From NCBI GenBank assembly GCA_031292575.1, contig JARLGX010000003.1, positions 124,001 through 188,000 on the forward strand: a stretch of 64,000 nucleotides of DNA. Reading direction: 5' to 3'. Below, one piece after another: positions 16,508-25,855 of this stretch; within the stretch, counting starts at the first letter, position 1, and every line of letters begins with the position of its first letter. Source of the stretch: Paludibacter sp. GTDB taxonomy: Bacteria > Bacteroidota > Bacteroidia > Bacteroidales > Paludibacteraceae. Position numbers and translations under genes: made by a program. The notes beneath the pieces are model-generated. The model saw nothing but the letters and a program-made list of their open reading frames with translations. It was not told the DNA's origin and ran no database searches.

Positions 16508-16984
16508 CTATTTTGTTACCGCTTTTTGGGGTTTCACCGCAAAGCGTTGTCGTAAATCGTTATACACTGCTTCGGAGCCCGGCACATTTACGCGGCTAGC
16601 GCCTTTCACTGAGTTGTAAAACACAAGTGCTGCGTTATATGCTTCGCTACCTGCTACCATCATAGTGTCTTCGATGGCGCGTTGAAGCGTTGATACTTGT
16701 TTTAATACACTATTTAAATCCTGCGAAAGTGCTAAATCTTTTTTAGCCTCCGGAATATCCAGATAACCCGGTACTAAAGTAGGATTAGTTTCACCATACT
16801 CCAACGCTTTCTGAACAAATGCAATGGTTTTATCTCCCATCTTGCTAAGTTCCAATCGGTCGGTTGGCGTGAGATTAAAAAGTAAGTAATTAGCCAAAGA
16901 TTCATTTAATACGTTCACTTTGGCAAGGATATCAGCCAAGGTCTCGGCAGGTATCGTTGTTGAAATTTGATTTTCTTGTGACAT
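16508..16984 (-). CDS. Conserved hypothetical protein of Bacteroidota
   Basis: A 158-residue, mostly helical soluble protein with no signal peptide or membrane segment. I do not recognise a named domain. Visible features are a long N-terminal helix (ETLADILAKVNVLNESLANY), a basic Lys-rich middle and a C-terminal GSEAVYNDLRQRFAVKPQK. The DNA is richer in G and C than the surrounding spacer and codon use is normal, so it is likely a real expressed gene. The 21-base repeat array follows it on the same strand, and a link between the two is possible but unproven. Confidence 0.7.
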   Translation of the reverse strand: MSQENQISTTIPAETLADILAKVNVLNESLANYLLFNLTPTDRLELSKMGDKTIAFVQKALEYGETNPTLVPGYLDIPEAKKDLALSQDLNSVLKQVSTLQRAIEDTMMVAGSEAYNAALVFYNSVKGASRVNVPGSEAVYNDLRQRFAVKPQKAVTK

Positions 16985-17319
16985 AGTTTTTTAAATTTAA
17001 ATTGTAAATTTCTTGATATATTTTAGCCATTAAGGCTGTTTACAGGTCGTTTTTTGAGAATAATTTATTACGTATGGGTTTAATTTATTTTTAAGTATGC
17101 TTATAATCACCTATTATATTGCGTATTGAAATTTGTAAATACAAAACTAAAATAAAATTTTTACACATGCAATAGTTTTATAAATTTTGTCTTATTAAAT
17201 GTTTATACAATAAAATATCAACTTTGAAATCGAGTGAAGCTCCCTAATTAAAATTAAAAAAACACGTTATCAATCTTCAATTATATCTATATTTGCAGTT
17301 CAGAATAATAACCAATCGA
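16985..17319. other. AT-rich divergent spacer
   Basis: This 335-base spacer separates two divergent genes. It is very AT-rich and has only one clear signal, TATATTTG at 17288-17295, the -7 box of the gene to the right. No RNA gene or ORF was recognised. Confidence 0.6.
17288..17295 (+). promoter_or_regulatory. -7 box of the aldo/keto reductase-like gene
   Basis: TATATTTG matches TAnnTTTG. It overlaps a TTG codon that could be mistaken for the gene start at 17293; transcription would begin after it, so the ATG at 17320 is the start. Confidence 0.6.
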
Positions 17320-18243
17320 ATGAAACCAACAACTAACTCAACACTTCTTACTGATTTACCTCCCTACATTTATGGCACCACACGGCTGGGCGATGACCGC
17401 ATCCCGTTTGCCGACCGCGTAAAAATGGCTCATGTGGCTATGGATTCAGGCGTTTGGTTTCATACCAGTAACCAGTATAACGATGCACTTCGGGTATTGC
17501 GGGTGGCTTTTGATGAAGACCGCGCAAAAGTTACGAAACTGATTATTAAAATTGGCGGCGACTCCATTGGCGAGTTGCGCAATGACATTCAAAAAAATCT
17601 GGAACCACTGGGACTCGAAAATATGGAGATAGGTCAACTTTGCCTCGGAACCGGTGCATTGGCACATGATTTTGCCAACGGTGGCGAATGTTACCATGAA
17701 TTTCTAAAAATAAAAGCAGAAGGATTGGTGAACCGCTTTGTGCTGGAAGTTTTTCCTTGGACATCAATTACTGCCCTCAACGCCTTGAAAGGTAATTACC
17801 CAACCGGCATTGTGGATGGTTATATTTATTATTTAAATCCGCTGCAACGTTTTGTAAGCAATGAACTTTGGGAGTTATTGAATGAACGGAACGAGCCACA
17901 AATTGCGCTTCGTACCGTGGCAGGCGGTCCGGTTCATCGCTTACGCGACGTGCCCGGTGCCGCGTGGAAAGAATATCTGCAACACAGGGCAGTAGAAGTG
18001 GCTCCGGTTTTTGAACGCTCGGGAGTAGAAAACTGGACAGATTTCTGTATGCGTTTTGCTTTTAGTTTTGACAATATCAGGGCTACCGTAGGTTCAACTT
18101 CCCACGCTGAGAATCTGACTGAGTTTTTGAAGTTCTCAAAACACATACAACCGTTACCGGCAGCCATTATTGATGAAATTACAACCCTGCAACAGCGTTG
18201 GTCCGACGAAACGGATATGAAAGCTGAACTTTGGTCGATGTAA
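17320..18243 (+). CDS. Aldo/keto reductase-like TIM-barrel protein
   Basis: The 307-residue protein looks like an aldo/keto reductase superfamily member of the type used on sugars and aldehydes with NAD(P)H. The start YIYGTTRLGDDRIPFADRVKMAHVAMDSG resembles the first barrel strand and helix, VWFHTSNQYNDA matches the active-site strand (the family's D-x-A-x-x-Y) only partly, and KIGG the catalytic Lys strand. The catalytic Tyr has an equivalent in NQY, but the paired Asp is replaced in TSNQY, so activity is uncertain. The C-terminal ATVGSTSHAENLTEFLKF is the NADP-binding end. It is a single gene followed by its own terminator. Confidence 0.7.
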   Translation: MKPTTNSTLLTDLPPYIYGTTRLGDDRIPFADRVKMAHVAMDSGVWFHTSNQYNDALRVLRVAFDEDRAKVTKLIIKIGGDSIGELRNDIQKNLEPLGLENMEIGQLCLGTGALAHDFANGGECYHEFLKIKAEGLVNRFVLEVFPWTSITALNALKGNYPTGIVDGYIYYLNPLQRFVSNELWELLNERNEPQIALRTVAGGPVHRLRDVPGAAWKEYLQHRAVEVAPVFERSGVENWTDFCMRFAFSFDNIRATVGSTSHAENLTEFLKFSKHIQPLPAAIIDEITTLQQRWSDETDMKAELWSM

Positions 18244-18272
18244 TAAATCGTTGATTTCACACTATATTTATT

Positions 18273-18310
18273 AATCACGGGATGGCTTGAAGACATCCCG
18301 TGATTTTTTT
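18273..18310 (+). terminator. Terminator after the aldo/keto reductase-like gene
   Basis: AATCACGGGATG at 18273-18284 pairs with CATCCCGTGATT at 18294-18305 around a nine-base loop, followed by a T run. Confidence 0.88.
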
Positions 18311-18406
18311 TGGTAAATCCGATTCATTTTCAGGCTAAATTCATTTCATTTCCAGAATATCCACATTTTATGTAAATAAATCCACATCGTAATTTTTGCA
18401 GGGCTT

Positions 18407-18414
18407 TATATTTG
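18407..18414 (+). promoter_or_regulatory. -7 box of the GH28 gene
   Basis: TATATTTG at 56 bases before the ATG matches TAnnTTTG; no good TTG lies at the expected upstream distance. Confidence 0.55.
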
Positions 18415-18470
18415 CACCGTCAAATTCTGAATGAATCAAATCTGATATAAACCATTTTAATAAAAAAAGT

Positions 18471-19886
18471 ATGAAATTATCAATTAAGCTCCTGACATTA
18501 TTTCTAGTAGCCTTTTGTATAAAGGGAACATGCCAAAACACTGAAAATAATGCTGCCTGGGACGAAGCCGCAACAATAATCAAAAATCTGGTTGAACCGA
18601 CTTTCCCCGCCAAAGTATACAATATTGTTGATTTTGGTGCTGTGGGCAATGGTAAAACAAAAAATACAGCTGCCATAAATGCTGCTATCGCTAAATGCAG
18701 TAACGACGGTGGAGGCAGGGTTTTGGTTACCAATGGCAAATTCCTCACCGGTGCAATTCATCTGAAAAGCAATGTGGAATTGCATATTGACGCCAGTGCT
18801 GTTTTAATGTTCAGTACCGACCCAAAAGACTATTTACCCTTGGTTCGTACACGTTGGGAAGGTGACGATTGTTACAATTATAGTCCGTTGATTTATGCCA
18901 ATGGCCAGACAAATATTGCAGTTACAGGCAAAGGAACGTTGGATGGACAAGGAAGTACCGAAAATTGGTGGCCATGGAAAGGAATTGCCAAAATGGGCTG
19001 GATAAAAGGCACACCAAGCCAATTAGACCGAAACTGCCGCCCACGGCTGAAAAGATATAATGACACACAATACCCGGTGGAAAAACGTAAAATGGGCGAA
19101 GGGTATTATTTACGTCCACAGTTTATCAATTTTATTCATTGCAAAAACGTAAAACTGGAAGATTTCACCATTAAAAATTCTCCGTTTTGGGTACTGCATC
19201 CGTTGCTTTCGGAAAACGTAATTGTGCGCGGAGTAACTGTAAATAGTGAAGGTCCGAATAACGACGGTTGTGACCCCGAATCGTGCAAAAATGTATTGAT
19301 TGAAAACTGCACATTCAACACGGGCGACGATTGTATTGCCTTAAAATCCGGTCGTGACTTTGATGGACGAAGAGAAAATACACCCATCGAAAATGTAATA
19401 ATACGGAATTGCCTGATGCAAAAAGGACATGGAGGAGTTTCAATGGGTAGTGAAATATCGGGAGGTTGTAAAAATATATTTGTCGAAAATTGCAAGATGA
19501 GCAGTCCGGAACTGGACAGGGCAATACTGATTAAATCGAATAACAGTCGGGGTGGAATTACCGATGGCGTTTATGTTCGCAATATTTTGGTTGGTGAAGT
19601 AAGGGATGCAATTTTGTCAATTAACAGCAGCTACCACATCAATACCGAAGGCGAGGGTAAATTTCCACCCACGATTAAAAATGTATATCTATCAAATGTA
19701 ACCTCAAATAAATCAGATTTCGCCATTTGGCTTGAAGGCATAAAAGGTCAGACTTGCGTAGAGAATATTAATGTTGAAAATTGTGTATTCTCGGGTGTTA
19801 AGGAAAAGAACTACCTAAAATATATTGGTAAAGTCAGTATTAAAAACGTAATATTAAACGGAAAGCCTCTTAATTCAGAAAACTAA
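18471..19886 (+). CDS. Secreted glycoside hydrolase family 28 (polygalacturonase type)
   Basis: GH28 enzymes cut alpha-1,4-galacturonan or related pectin chains by an inverting mechanism. The 471-residue protein has an N-terminal signal peptide (about 1-21) and a right-handed parallel beta-helix. The four GH28 catalytic motifs are present: NND with D265 (the N-T-D motif), GDD with D286/D287, GHG with H320, and RAILIK with R350 and K355. There is no membrane anchor, so it is probably periplasmic. No SusC/D pair or other pectinase is adjacent, which leaves its exact substrate open (homogalacturonan, rhamnogalacturonan or xylogalacturonan). Confidence 0.92.
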   Translation: MKLSIKLLTLFLVAFCIKGTCQNTENNAAWDEAATIIKNLVEPTFPAKVYNIVDFGAVGNGKTKNTAAINAAIAKCSNDGGGRVLVTNGKFLTGAIHLKSNVELHIDASAVLMFSTDPKDYLPLVRTRWEGDDCYNYSPLIYANGQTNIAVTGKGTLDGQGSTENWWPWKGIAKMGWIKGTPSQLDRNCRPRLKRYNDTQYPVEKRKMGEGYYLRPQFINFIHCKNVKLEDFTIKNSPFWVLHPLLSENVIVRGVTVNSEGPNNDGCDPESCKNVLIENCTFNTGDDCIALKSGRDFDGRRENTPIENVIIRNCLMQKGHGGVSMGSEISGGCKNIFVENCKMSSPELDRAILIKSNNSRGGITDGVYVRNILVGEVRDAILSINSSYHINTEGEGKFPPTIKNVYLSNVTSNKSDFAIWLEGIKGQTCVENINVENCVFSGVKEKNYLKYIGKVSIKNVILNGKPLNSEN

Positions 19887-20007
19887 ATTTCAAAGAATAG
19901 ATAATTAAACCTCCAACATTGATAAAATAAGTATTCTAATTATTAATTTACTTTAAACCTTTTAGATTTGAAATCGTCTAACTGCTTAAAGTTCCGTTAT
20001 TGCATCG

Positions 20008-20046
20008 TCGCAAGATTGAAACTCACAATCTTGCGATTTTTTTTTT
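20008..20046 (+). terminator. Terminator after the GH28 gene
   Basis: TCGCAAGATTG at 20008-20018 pairs with CAATCTTGCGA at 20026-20036; ten T follow. It also separates GH28 from the next gene. Confidence 0.9.
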
Positions 20047-20107
20047 ATTGTGCAGGCAGTAACTTTGTATTAGTTTAAGGTTTTATTAATATTTAGATGT
20101 CTCTTTT

Positions 20108-22915
20108 ATGAAACAATTTTTTCTAACTGTAATCATTTCCCTTTCTTTCAGTTTATCCGGTTTGGCGCAAAGTAGTATCCAGGCTAAGGTTTTCGATAAC
20201 AAGAACGATCTTCCTATTGAATTGGGAGCTGTAAGGCTTTTACATTATCCCGATTCTACATTCGTACAAGGTTGCCAAACCGATTTACAAGGTAGTTTTA
20301 AGTTGAATAAAGTAAAACCAGGAAACTATATTTTAGTTGTCAGCATGGTTGGTTATTACAACTACCGTCAAAATTTGACTGTTGAAAATAAAGATTTAAT
20401 GTTGAAAAATATCCAGCTCAAGGAAAATTCCCACATGCTGGGCGAAGTAAAAGTAACCGGTAATGCAGCCCAATTGATGGTTAAAGGCGATACAACAGAA
20501 TTTAATGCAACAGCCTTTAAAACCAGTCAAAATGCAGTGGTAGAAGACTTATTAAAAAAAATGCCCGGTGTAGAAATTAGCACTGATGGAAAAATTACGG
20601 TAAATGGTCAGGCAATAACAAAAGTCCGCGTAAATGGCAAAAAGTTCTTTGACGATGATGTAGAAATGGCCACCAAAAACATCCCTGCTGAGGTTGTTGA
20701 TAAGGTTCAGGTATACGACCAGAAATCGGATATGGCTCAACTCACAGGTTTTGAGGACAATGATACAGAGCATATTATTAACCTTACATTCAAACCAAAC
20801 CGCAGAAAAGGAACGTTTGGAAACATAATGGGTGGAGCCGGACTGGATTTGAATAACGATGTACGGTACGATGGGAACATGTTTTTAAACACTATGGATG
20901 GTGATAATCAATCATCGCTGACCGCCGGCGGAAACAACGCAAACACTACCCGAAGTGGCAGAGGGCGCGGTGCTTTTGCTAACAACAGCGGTATTACAAC
21001 TTCACAGAATATTGGCTACAATGATAACTCGATTATCAATCCTAACCTGAAAGCCGGTGGTTACGCGTCATTCAACCACACGTTCAACGAAACAGTGAAT
21101 AACTCCAACAAACAAAGTTATTTGGTTGATTCAACATACATTAACAAATCTGCATCGACAGTACATAACGAAAATTATTCGGCTAATATGCGTGCAGAAA
21201 TAGAATGGAAGCCTGATACGCTTAATACTTTTTTATTTCAACCAAATATCAATTATAACAGGTCGTTTTCGGATAGCCAGAATAAATATACAAATCTTAC
21301 AGACAGTGCAAGAACCAGTTGGGGAAACACTTCAAATATAGGGAACGGAACTTCGCTTGTAGGCTCACTGGGCGTAATGTTCAACCACAAGTTCAAGTCA
21401 AAAAAAGGCAGAACTTTGACGGCAAATCTACAAACCTCTGTTTCGCAAAACGACAACGGAAGTTATAACTATTCAAAAAACATTATTCCAATTGATTCGA
21501 CTATAGTTGACCAGCATACACTGAATCATTCCAACGGCTATAGTGCCAGTTTAAGAATGTCGTACGTGGAACCGCTTTGGAATATAAAGAATCTTTTGCA
21601 GGCCGAAGTTACAGTTATGACTTCAAATAATACTTCTGATAAAAATCAATATAATAAAGATTTAGCAGGGAATTACACAAAACTGGATTCAATTTACAGT
21701 AATAATTTTGCAAATAACTTTTACCGCGAAACTTTTGAATTGAACTACAGGTATGTGGATAAAGATTTTAATATAATGCTGGGAATGAAAGGCGAACCTT
21801 CACAAACCTATAGTAACACGGATTATATAAACGGTACTAAATATGATGTAAGCAATGAGGTTGTAAATTTTTCGCCTACCGCACGCTTGCAATATAAATT
21901 TGGGAAGAGGAAATTCGTGCGTTTGGATTATCGTGGACAAACTGACCAACCGAGTATAAGCCAGTTGCAACCCGTAAAAAACAATTCAAACCCTATGAAT
22001 GTGACCATCGGAAATCCCGCTTTGAATCCTGATTTCAACAATAATTTACGATTGATGTTTTCATCTTTTAACGATAGTACTTTTGCCTCCGTTAATGCTT
22101 TTCTTACCGCCCAAACAACCAGAAACGCGTTAGTTGCAAACAGTATCTACGACACTGCCGGAAAGCAATACAGCCAAACTGTGAATTCAGAGAAAGACCC
22201 TTACAGCCTTTTCGGAAATTTAATGTTCAATATCCCATTGATTCAAAAAAGATTACATTTCAATACAAACACTTCATTCGGACTTAATCAGGTTTACGGT
22301 TATTCGTCACGGGGATTAAATGCCAATAAATTAAACTCTGACACTATTCCACTCGGCAATTTAAGTAGTACTCACAGATACAATGCCGGTGAAATGCTTT
22401 CATTAACCTTCACCAATGACCTTATAGAGATTGGACTTCGTGGTAGTTTAAAGTATTCCAATACCTTGAATAATCTTAATCCTACCGTATCCATTACAAA
22501 AGATTGGAGTGGAGGTGGAAATATCATGCTGCATTTACCCTATAATATTGGAATTGGAAGTGATATAAATTATACAACGCAGCAAGGATATTCTGCCACT
22601 TCTCAAAACCAATTAATTTGGAATGCATCGATTGATAAAACCGTATTTAATAGCCTTGGTGTAGTAGCACTGAAAGTTGTCGATATACTTCACCAACAAA
22701 AAAATATTATTCAGTCAATTGGCGATAATTATATTCAATACAACACTTACAATACATTACCAACATACTTTCTATTAAGTTTTACGTATAAAATCAATAA
22801 ATTTAACGGATCTAACAATCCCGCCAAACATGATTTTAATCGCTTCGGACCTCCGGGAGATCATCCACACCACGATGGAAATGAAGGTGGCTATGGCAGA
22901 CCGCATAATGATTAA
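20108..22915 (+). CDS. Outer-membrane beta-barrel protein with carboxypeptidase-regulatory-like domain
   Basis: This 935-residue protein has a signal peptide ending at LSGLAQ, an N-terminal carboxypeptidase-D-regulatory-like domain (about 24-110), a plug-like region (about 115-215, with ITVNGQAITKVRVNGKKFF) and a long Asn/Ser/Tyr-rich beta-barrel. This is the outer membrane beta-barrel family typical of Bacteroidota, related to TonB-dependent receptors but usually lacking a SusD partner. The very end is His/Gly/Pro rich (FGPPGDHPHHDGNEGGYGRP), an unusual exposed tail that might bind metal. The cargo is unknown. A long bidirectional terminator starts at the stop codon. Confidence 0.88.
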   Translation: MKQFFLTVIISLSFSLSGLAQSSIQAKVFDNKNDLPIELGAVRLLHYPDSTFVQGCQTDLQGSFKLNKVKPGNYILVVSMVGYYNYRQNLTVENKDLMLKNIQLKENSHMLGEVKVTGNAAQLMVKGDTTEFNATAFKTSQNAVVEDLLKKMPGVEISTDGKITVNGQAITKVRVNGKKFFDDDVEMATKNIPAEVVDKVQVYDQKSDMAQLTGFEDNDTEHIINLTFKPNRRKGTFGNIMGGAGLDLNNDVRYDGNMFLNTMDGDNQSSLTAGGNNANTTRSGRGRGAFANNSGITTSQNIGYNDNSIINPNLKAGGYASFNHTFNETVNNSNKQSYLVDSTYINKSASTVHNENYSANMRAEIEWKPDTLNTFLFQPNINYNRSFSDSQNKYTNLTDSARTSWGNTSNIGNGTSLVGSLGVMFNHKFKSKKGRTLTANLQTSVSQNDNGSYNYSKNIIPIDSTIVDQHTLNHSNGYSASLRMSYVEPLWNIKNLLQAEVTVMTSNNTSDKNQYNKDLAGNYTKLDSIYSNNFANNFYRETFELNYRYVDKDFNIMLGMKGEPSQTYSNTDYINGTKYDVSNEVVNFSPTARLQYKFGKRKFVRLDYRGQTDQPSISQLQPVKNNSNPMNVTIGNPALNPDFNNNLRLMFSSFNDSTFASVNAFLTAQTTRNALVANSIYDTAGKQYSQTVNSEKDPYSLFGNLMFNIPLIQKRLHFNTNTSFGLNQVYGYSSRGLNANKLNSDTIPLGNLSSTHRYNAGEMLSLTFTNDLIEIGLRGSLKYSNTLNNLNPTVSITKDWSGGGNIMLHLPYNIGIGSDINYTTQQGYSATSQNQLIWNASIDKTVFNSLGVVALKVVDILHQQKNIIQSIGDNYIQYNTYNTLPTYFLLSFTYKINKFNGSNNPAKHDFNRFGPPGDHPHHDGNEGGYGRPHND

Positions 22916-22959
22916 AAAAGAAGTCCCCGAAAGTATTTTTTTTCGGGGACTTCTTTTTT
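22914..22959. terminator. Bidirectional terminator between the barrel gene and the SDR gene
   Basis: A 19-base perfect stem (22914-22932 with 22941-22959) begins inside the stop codon of the barrel gene and ends inside the last codons of the convergent SDR gene. Confidence 0.88.
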
Positions 22960-23839
22960 ATTTCAATAAATTATCGAGTGCAAATTCTATACTTGGAAAA
23001 GAAAATTTAAACCCATTATCCAAAAGTCGTTTTGGGGAAATAAATGAACTATTTAGTATAAGACCTGAATCAATACCTATTAACTTTGTTCCTAATTTAA
23101 TAGCAAATTCGGGAGCTGGAATGCCAAAAGGAACATGAAGCATTTTGCGGAGCGCTTCCATAAGCAACGTGTTGGAAACCGGATCGGGCGAAGTGCAATT
23201 AATTATTCCATTTATCGATTCATTTTCGGTAAGGAAAAGCAAAGTTTTAAAATAATCTTCTAAATGAATCCAACTGAACATCTGATTACCCTTGCCTTGT
23301 TTACCAGCTAATCCTAATTTGCCCAACAAAATTAAAGGTTGTAAAGCACCACCATTTCTACCTAAAACTACTGAAGTTCTTAACGCAATCTGTCGGGTGC
23401 CGGGCGTTTTAAATTCAAAGAATACTTTTTCCCATTTTTTCACAACTTCTGCCAAAAAATCATTGCCCAACTCATTCTCATCTTCAGTCATAGAATGTTC
23501 CAATGAAGGCCTATAAATTCCTGCTGCACTAGCATTAATCCACAGTTTTGGAGGGTTTTTGCATGCTAATATAGCATTACCAATCCACATAGTGGTATTA
23601 ATTCTCGAATCAATTATTTCTTTACGATTTACCTCATTTAAACGGCAATTTATAGATTTTCCGGCAAGATTTATAATCAGTTCCGCCCCTTCAAAAGCTT
23701 CCTGCAAATCGATAGGCTTCCATGTTATAAATTCAGGATTTCTGGAAACTGTAAGAACTTTGTAACCACTTTTATTAAACTTATCAGCAAGATAACTTCC
23801 AATAAACCCTGTGCCTCCGGCAATTACTATTTTTTTCAT
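22958..23839 (-). CDS. TIGR01777-type SDR epimerase/oxidoreductase
   Basis: A 293-residue extended SDR protein with the nucleotide-binding GGTGFIGSYLA at residues 7-17 and the family segments NLAGKSINCRL and NASAAGIYRP. It is the YfcH/TIGR01777 family, widespread and of unknown substrate (sometimes called SulA-like). The C-terminal DUF1731 region (PFGIPAPEFAIKLG, SSFISPKRLLDNGFKF) is complete. The active-site Tyr of SDRs appears in GIY. It is probably cytoplasmic and forms a single-gene unit, bounded on both sides by hairpin terminators. Confidence 0.9.
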   Translation of the reverse strand: MKKIVIAGGTGFIGSYLADKFNKSGYKVLTVSRNPEFITWKPIDLQEAFEGAELIINLAGKSINCRLNEVNRKEIIDSRINTTMWIGNAILACKNPPKLWINASAAGIYRPSLEHSMTEDENELGNDFLAEVVKKWEKVFFEFKTPGTRQIALRTSVVLGRNGGALQPLILLGKLGLAGKQGKGNQMFSWIHLEDYFKTLLFLTENESINGIINCTSPDPVSNTLLMEALRKMLHVPFGIPAPEFAIKLGTKLIGIDSGLILNSSFISPKRLLDNGFKFSFPSIEFALDNLLK

Positions 23840-23904
23840 TTGGTTAAGCAGTTATAAGATAAAATTGTACAACAAAAAAATGAAAATGAATGTTTTATGC
23901 TTTC

Positions 23905-23950
23905 AATAAAAAAACTCCTCTGCAAACCTTAGCAGAGGAGTTTTTTTATT
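23905..23950. terminator. Terminator after the pseudouridine synthase gene
   Basis: A 19-base perfect stem (23905-23923 with 23932-23950) with loop AAACCTTA and T runs in both orientations. It follows the minus-strand pseudouridine synthase. Confidence 0.9.
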
Positions 23951-23970
23951 GAATTTCAGGAATGAATTAT

Positions 23971-25548
23971 CTATTCATGCGCACCCATTTTCAACATGCT
24001 TACTTCGCGTTCGCTCAGAAAACGATATTTTCCACGGGGAAGATTCTTTTTTGTCAGACCGGCAAAGAAAACCCTGTCTAACCGAATTATTTTATATCCT
24101 AATTTTTCAAAAATACGACGAACAACACGATTTTGACCAGAATGAATTTCAATCCCAATTTGTTTAAAATCGCCTTCCTTAACAAACTCCAATGCATCTA
24201 CCTGAATGACATCTTCATCAAGAGTAACGCCTGCCATAATTGTTTCATAATCTTCTTTTTCAAGCACTTTGTCCAACGTTACATGATAGATTTTTTTCTT
24301 CTCATACTTAGGATGAGTGAGTTTTGAAGCTAAATCACCGTCATTTGTCAAAAGCAAAACACCTGTCGTATTTCTATCAAGTCGACCAACAGGATAAATG
24401 CGCTCACTACATGCATTTTTCACTAAATCAAGCACTGTTAAACGATCGTGTGTATCTTCCGAGGTAGTTACACAATCTTTTGGTTTATTCAACAGCAAAT
24501 AGACTTTACGCTCTGAGCGAACTGTTTGCTCATGAAACATTACTTTATCTGTAAGCAACACCTTTACACCCATTTCGGTTACGATTTGTCCGTTTACCGA
24601 GATCACACCTGCTTGTATATATTCATCTGCTTCACGACGTGAACAAATTCCGGCATTTGCCAAGAATTTATTTAATCGGATAGGTTTAGTTAAATCAACT
24701 ATATTCTTTTTAAACTCAAGCTGCTTTTTATTACTGTATTTTGAGTTCGGATCGTAATTATCATCGTTTCTACGAGCTGGTTTACGAAATGCTACGCCAT
24801 CTTTTTTATTGTCATAACGTGTTTCAATAAACTCTGATTTTTGTCCCTCTCCTGGTTTTTTAAAACTTAACTTTTCAGGTCGAGATTCATCTTCCGGTAT
24901 GTTTAAATTTCTACCATATGTTTTTTCACCGTTACTGTCTGTCCGGTCTTCCCATGGTTTTCTAACTGGCTTATTATCTCGGTTTTCCCATGGTTTTTTT
25001 TGTCCAAATGATGGGCGCCCCTCTCTTTTTTCGTAAGGTTTACGTTCTCCATAAGCTGGTTTGCTATCTCTGTTTTCCCATGGTTTTCTTGGTCCATTTG
25101 ATGGGCGGCTCTCTCTGTTTTCATAAGGTTTTCTATCGCCATAAGCCGGTTTGTCGTCACCACCGCTACTTCTAAATGATCTTTTTTCTCCAAAGGCAGG
25201 ACGATTTGCGTCCCTGTTTTCGTAGGGTTTACGTTCACCATAAGCCGGTTTATCGTTTCGAATTTCGAATGATCGTTTTTCTCCGAATGAAGGGCGACTT
25301 TCACGATTTTCATATGGTTTTTTATCACCATTATTCGAAGGGCGACCGAAATCATTTCTTTTAGAATCTGAGTATCCGGTGGAGTGATTATCACCTGTTG
25401 ATTTATCACTTCCAAATTTTGCTCCTCCGCGTGAGCCTTTCAATATCGATTTCACATCGCGTTTCTCATACGGTTTACCATCACGGCCGGCACCCGAATT
25501 CGAATTTCCTTTCGAATTTCCTTGCCATTTTTCATTGTTTGTCTTCAT
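23971..25548 (-). CDS. RsuA/RluB-family rRNA pseudouridine synthase with long repetitive N-terminus
   Basis: The C-terminal 240 residues form a complete RluB/RsuA-type enzyme that converts a uridine of rRNA to pseudouridine: an S4 RNA-binding domain from about 288 (RLNKFLANAGICSRREAD) and the catalytic domain with the Asp near 388 in GRLDRNTTG. The first about 285 residues are unlike a usual synthase: low-complexity, highly charged, Arg/Lys/Asn/Gly/Pro-rich, built of loosely repeated blocks such as KPYENRESRPSFGEKRSF and KPAYGERKPYENRD. Such tails occur in Bacteroidota RluB-like proteins and probably bind RNA or assemble with ribosomes. Expected to be disordered. Confidence 0.92.
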   Translation of the reverse strand: MKTNNEKWQGNSKGNSNSGAGRDGKPYEKRDVKSILKGSRGGAKFGSDKSTGDNHSTGYSDSKRNDFGRPSNNGDKKPYENRESRPSFGEKRSFEIRNDKPAYGERKPYENRDANRPAFGEKRSFRSSGGDDKPAYGDRKPYENRESRPSNGPRKPWENRDSKPAYGERKPYEKREGRPSFGQKKPWENRDNKPVRKPWEDRTDSNGEKTYGRNLNIPEDESRPEKLSFKKPGEGQKSEFIETRYDNKKDGVAFRKPARRNDDNYDPNSKYSNKKQLEFKKNIVDLTKPIRLNKFLANAGICSRREADEYIQAGVISVNGQIVTEMGVKVLLTDKVMFHEQTVRSERKVYLLLNKPKDCVTTSEDTHDRLTVLDLVKNACSERIYPVGRLDRNTTGVLLLTNDGDLASKLTHPKYEKKKIYHVTLDKVLEKEDYETIMAGVTLDEDVIQVDALEFVKEGDFKQIGIEIHSGQNRVVRRIFEKLGYKIIRLDRVFFAGLTKKNLPRGKYRFLSEREVSMLKMGAHE

Positions 25549-25855
25549 TCAAGTTTTTATAAGTGTATTTGGGGTACAAAGGTCGCAAAAAATCCCGAAT
25601 AATCAGCACTGTTTTAACGCAAAAGCTAAAATCTTTCTAAAAAATAGTGTTTATTTATTTTCAATTCAAATTTACAACTTTAAATAAATTAATATACGTG
25701 ATTTTGAAGCTACTCAATAATAAATTTATTAATTAAGGCAAAACATATTTTTCTGTTTTTTTGTTTTGACTGTTAGCCAGTTTAACAAGCATGTAATTAT
25801 CCATAATTGCTAATTCTTATTTTCTTATTTTCTCATTTATCTACATAAAAATAGC
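25549..25855. other. AT-rich divergent spacer
   Basis: This 307-base stretch between two divergent genes is AT-rich and holds no ORF or RNA I can support. Promoters for both neighbours are presumably here, but no full consensus was found. Confidence 0.5.

Noticed and set aside
18368-18748. 126-codon minus-strand frame over the GH28 start
   Set aside because: Antisense to the GH28 signal peptide and first domain; no similarity to a known protein.
24903-25415. 170-codon frame overlapping the pseudouridine synthase on the same strand
   Set aside because: It is a +1/-1 shadow of the repetitive, charged N-terminal tail of the real gene; repeats of codons keep other frames open.
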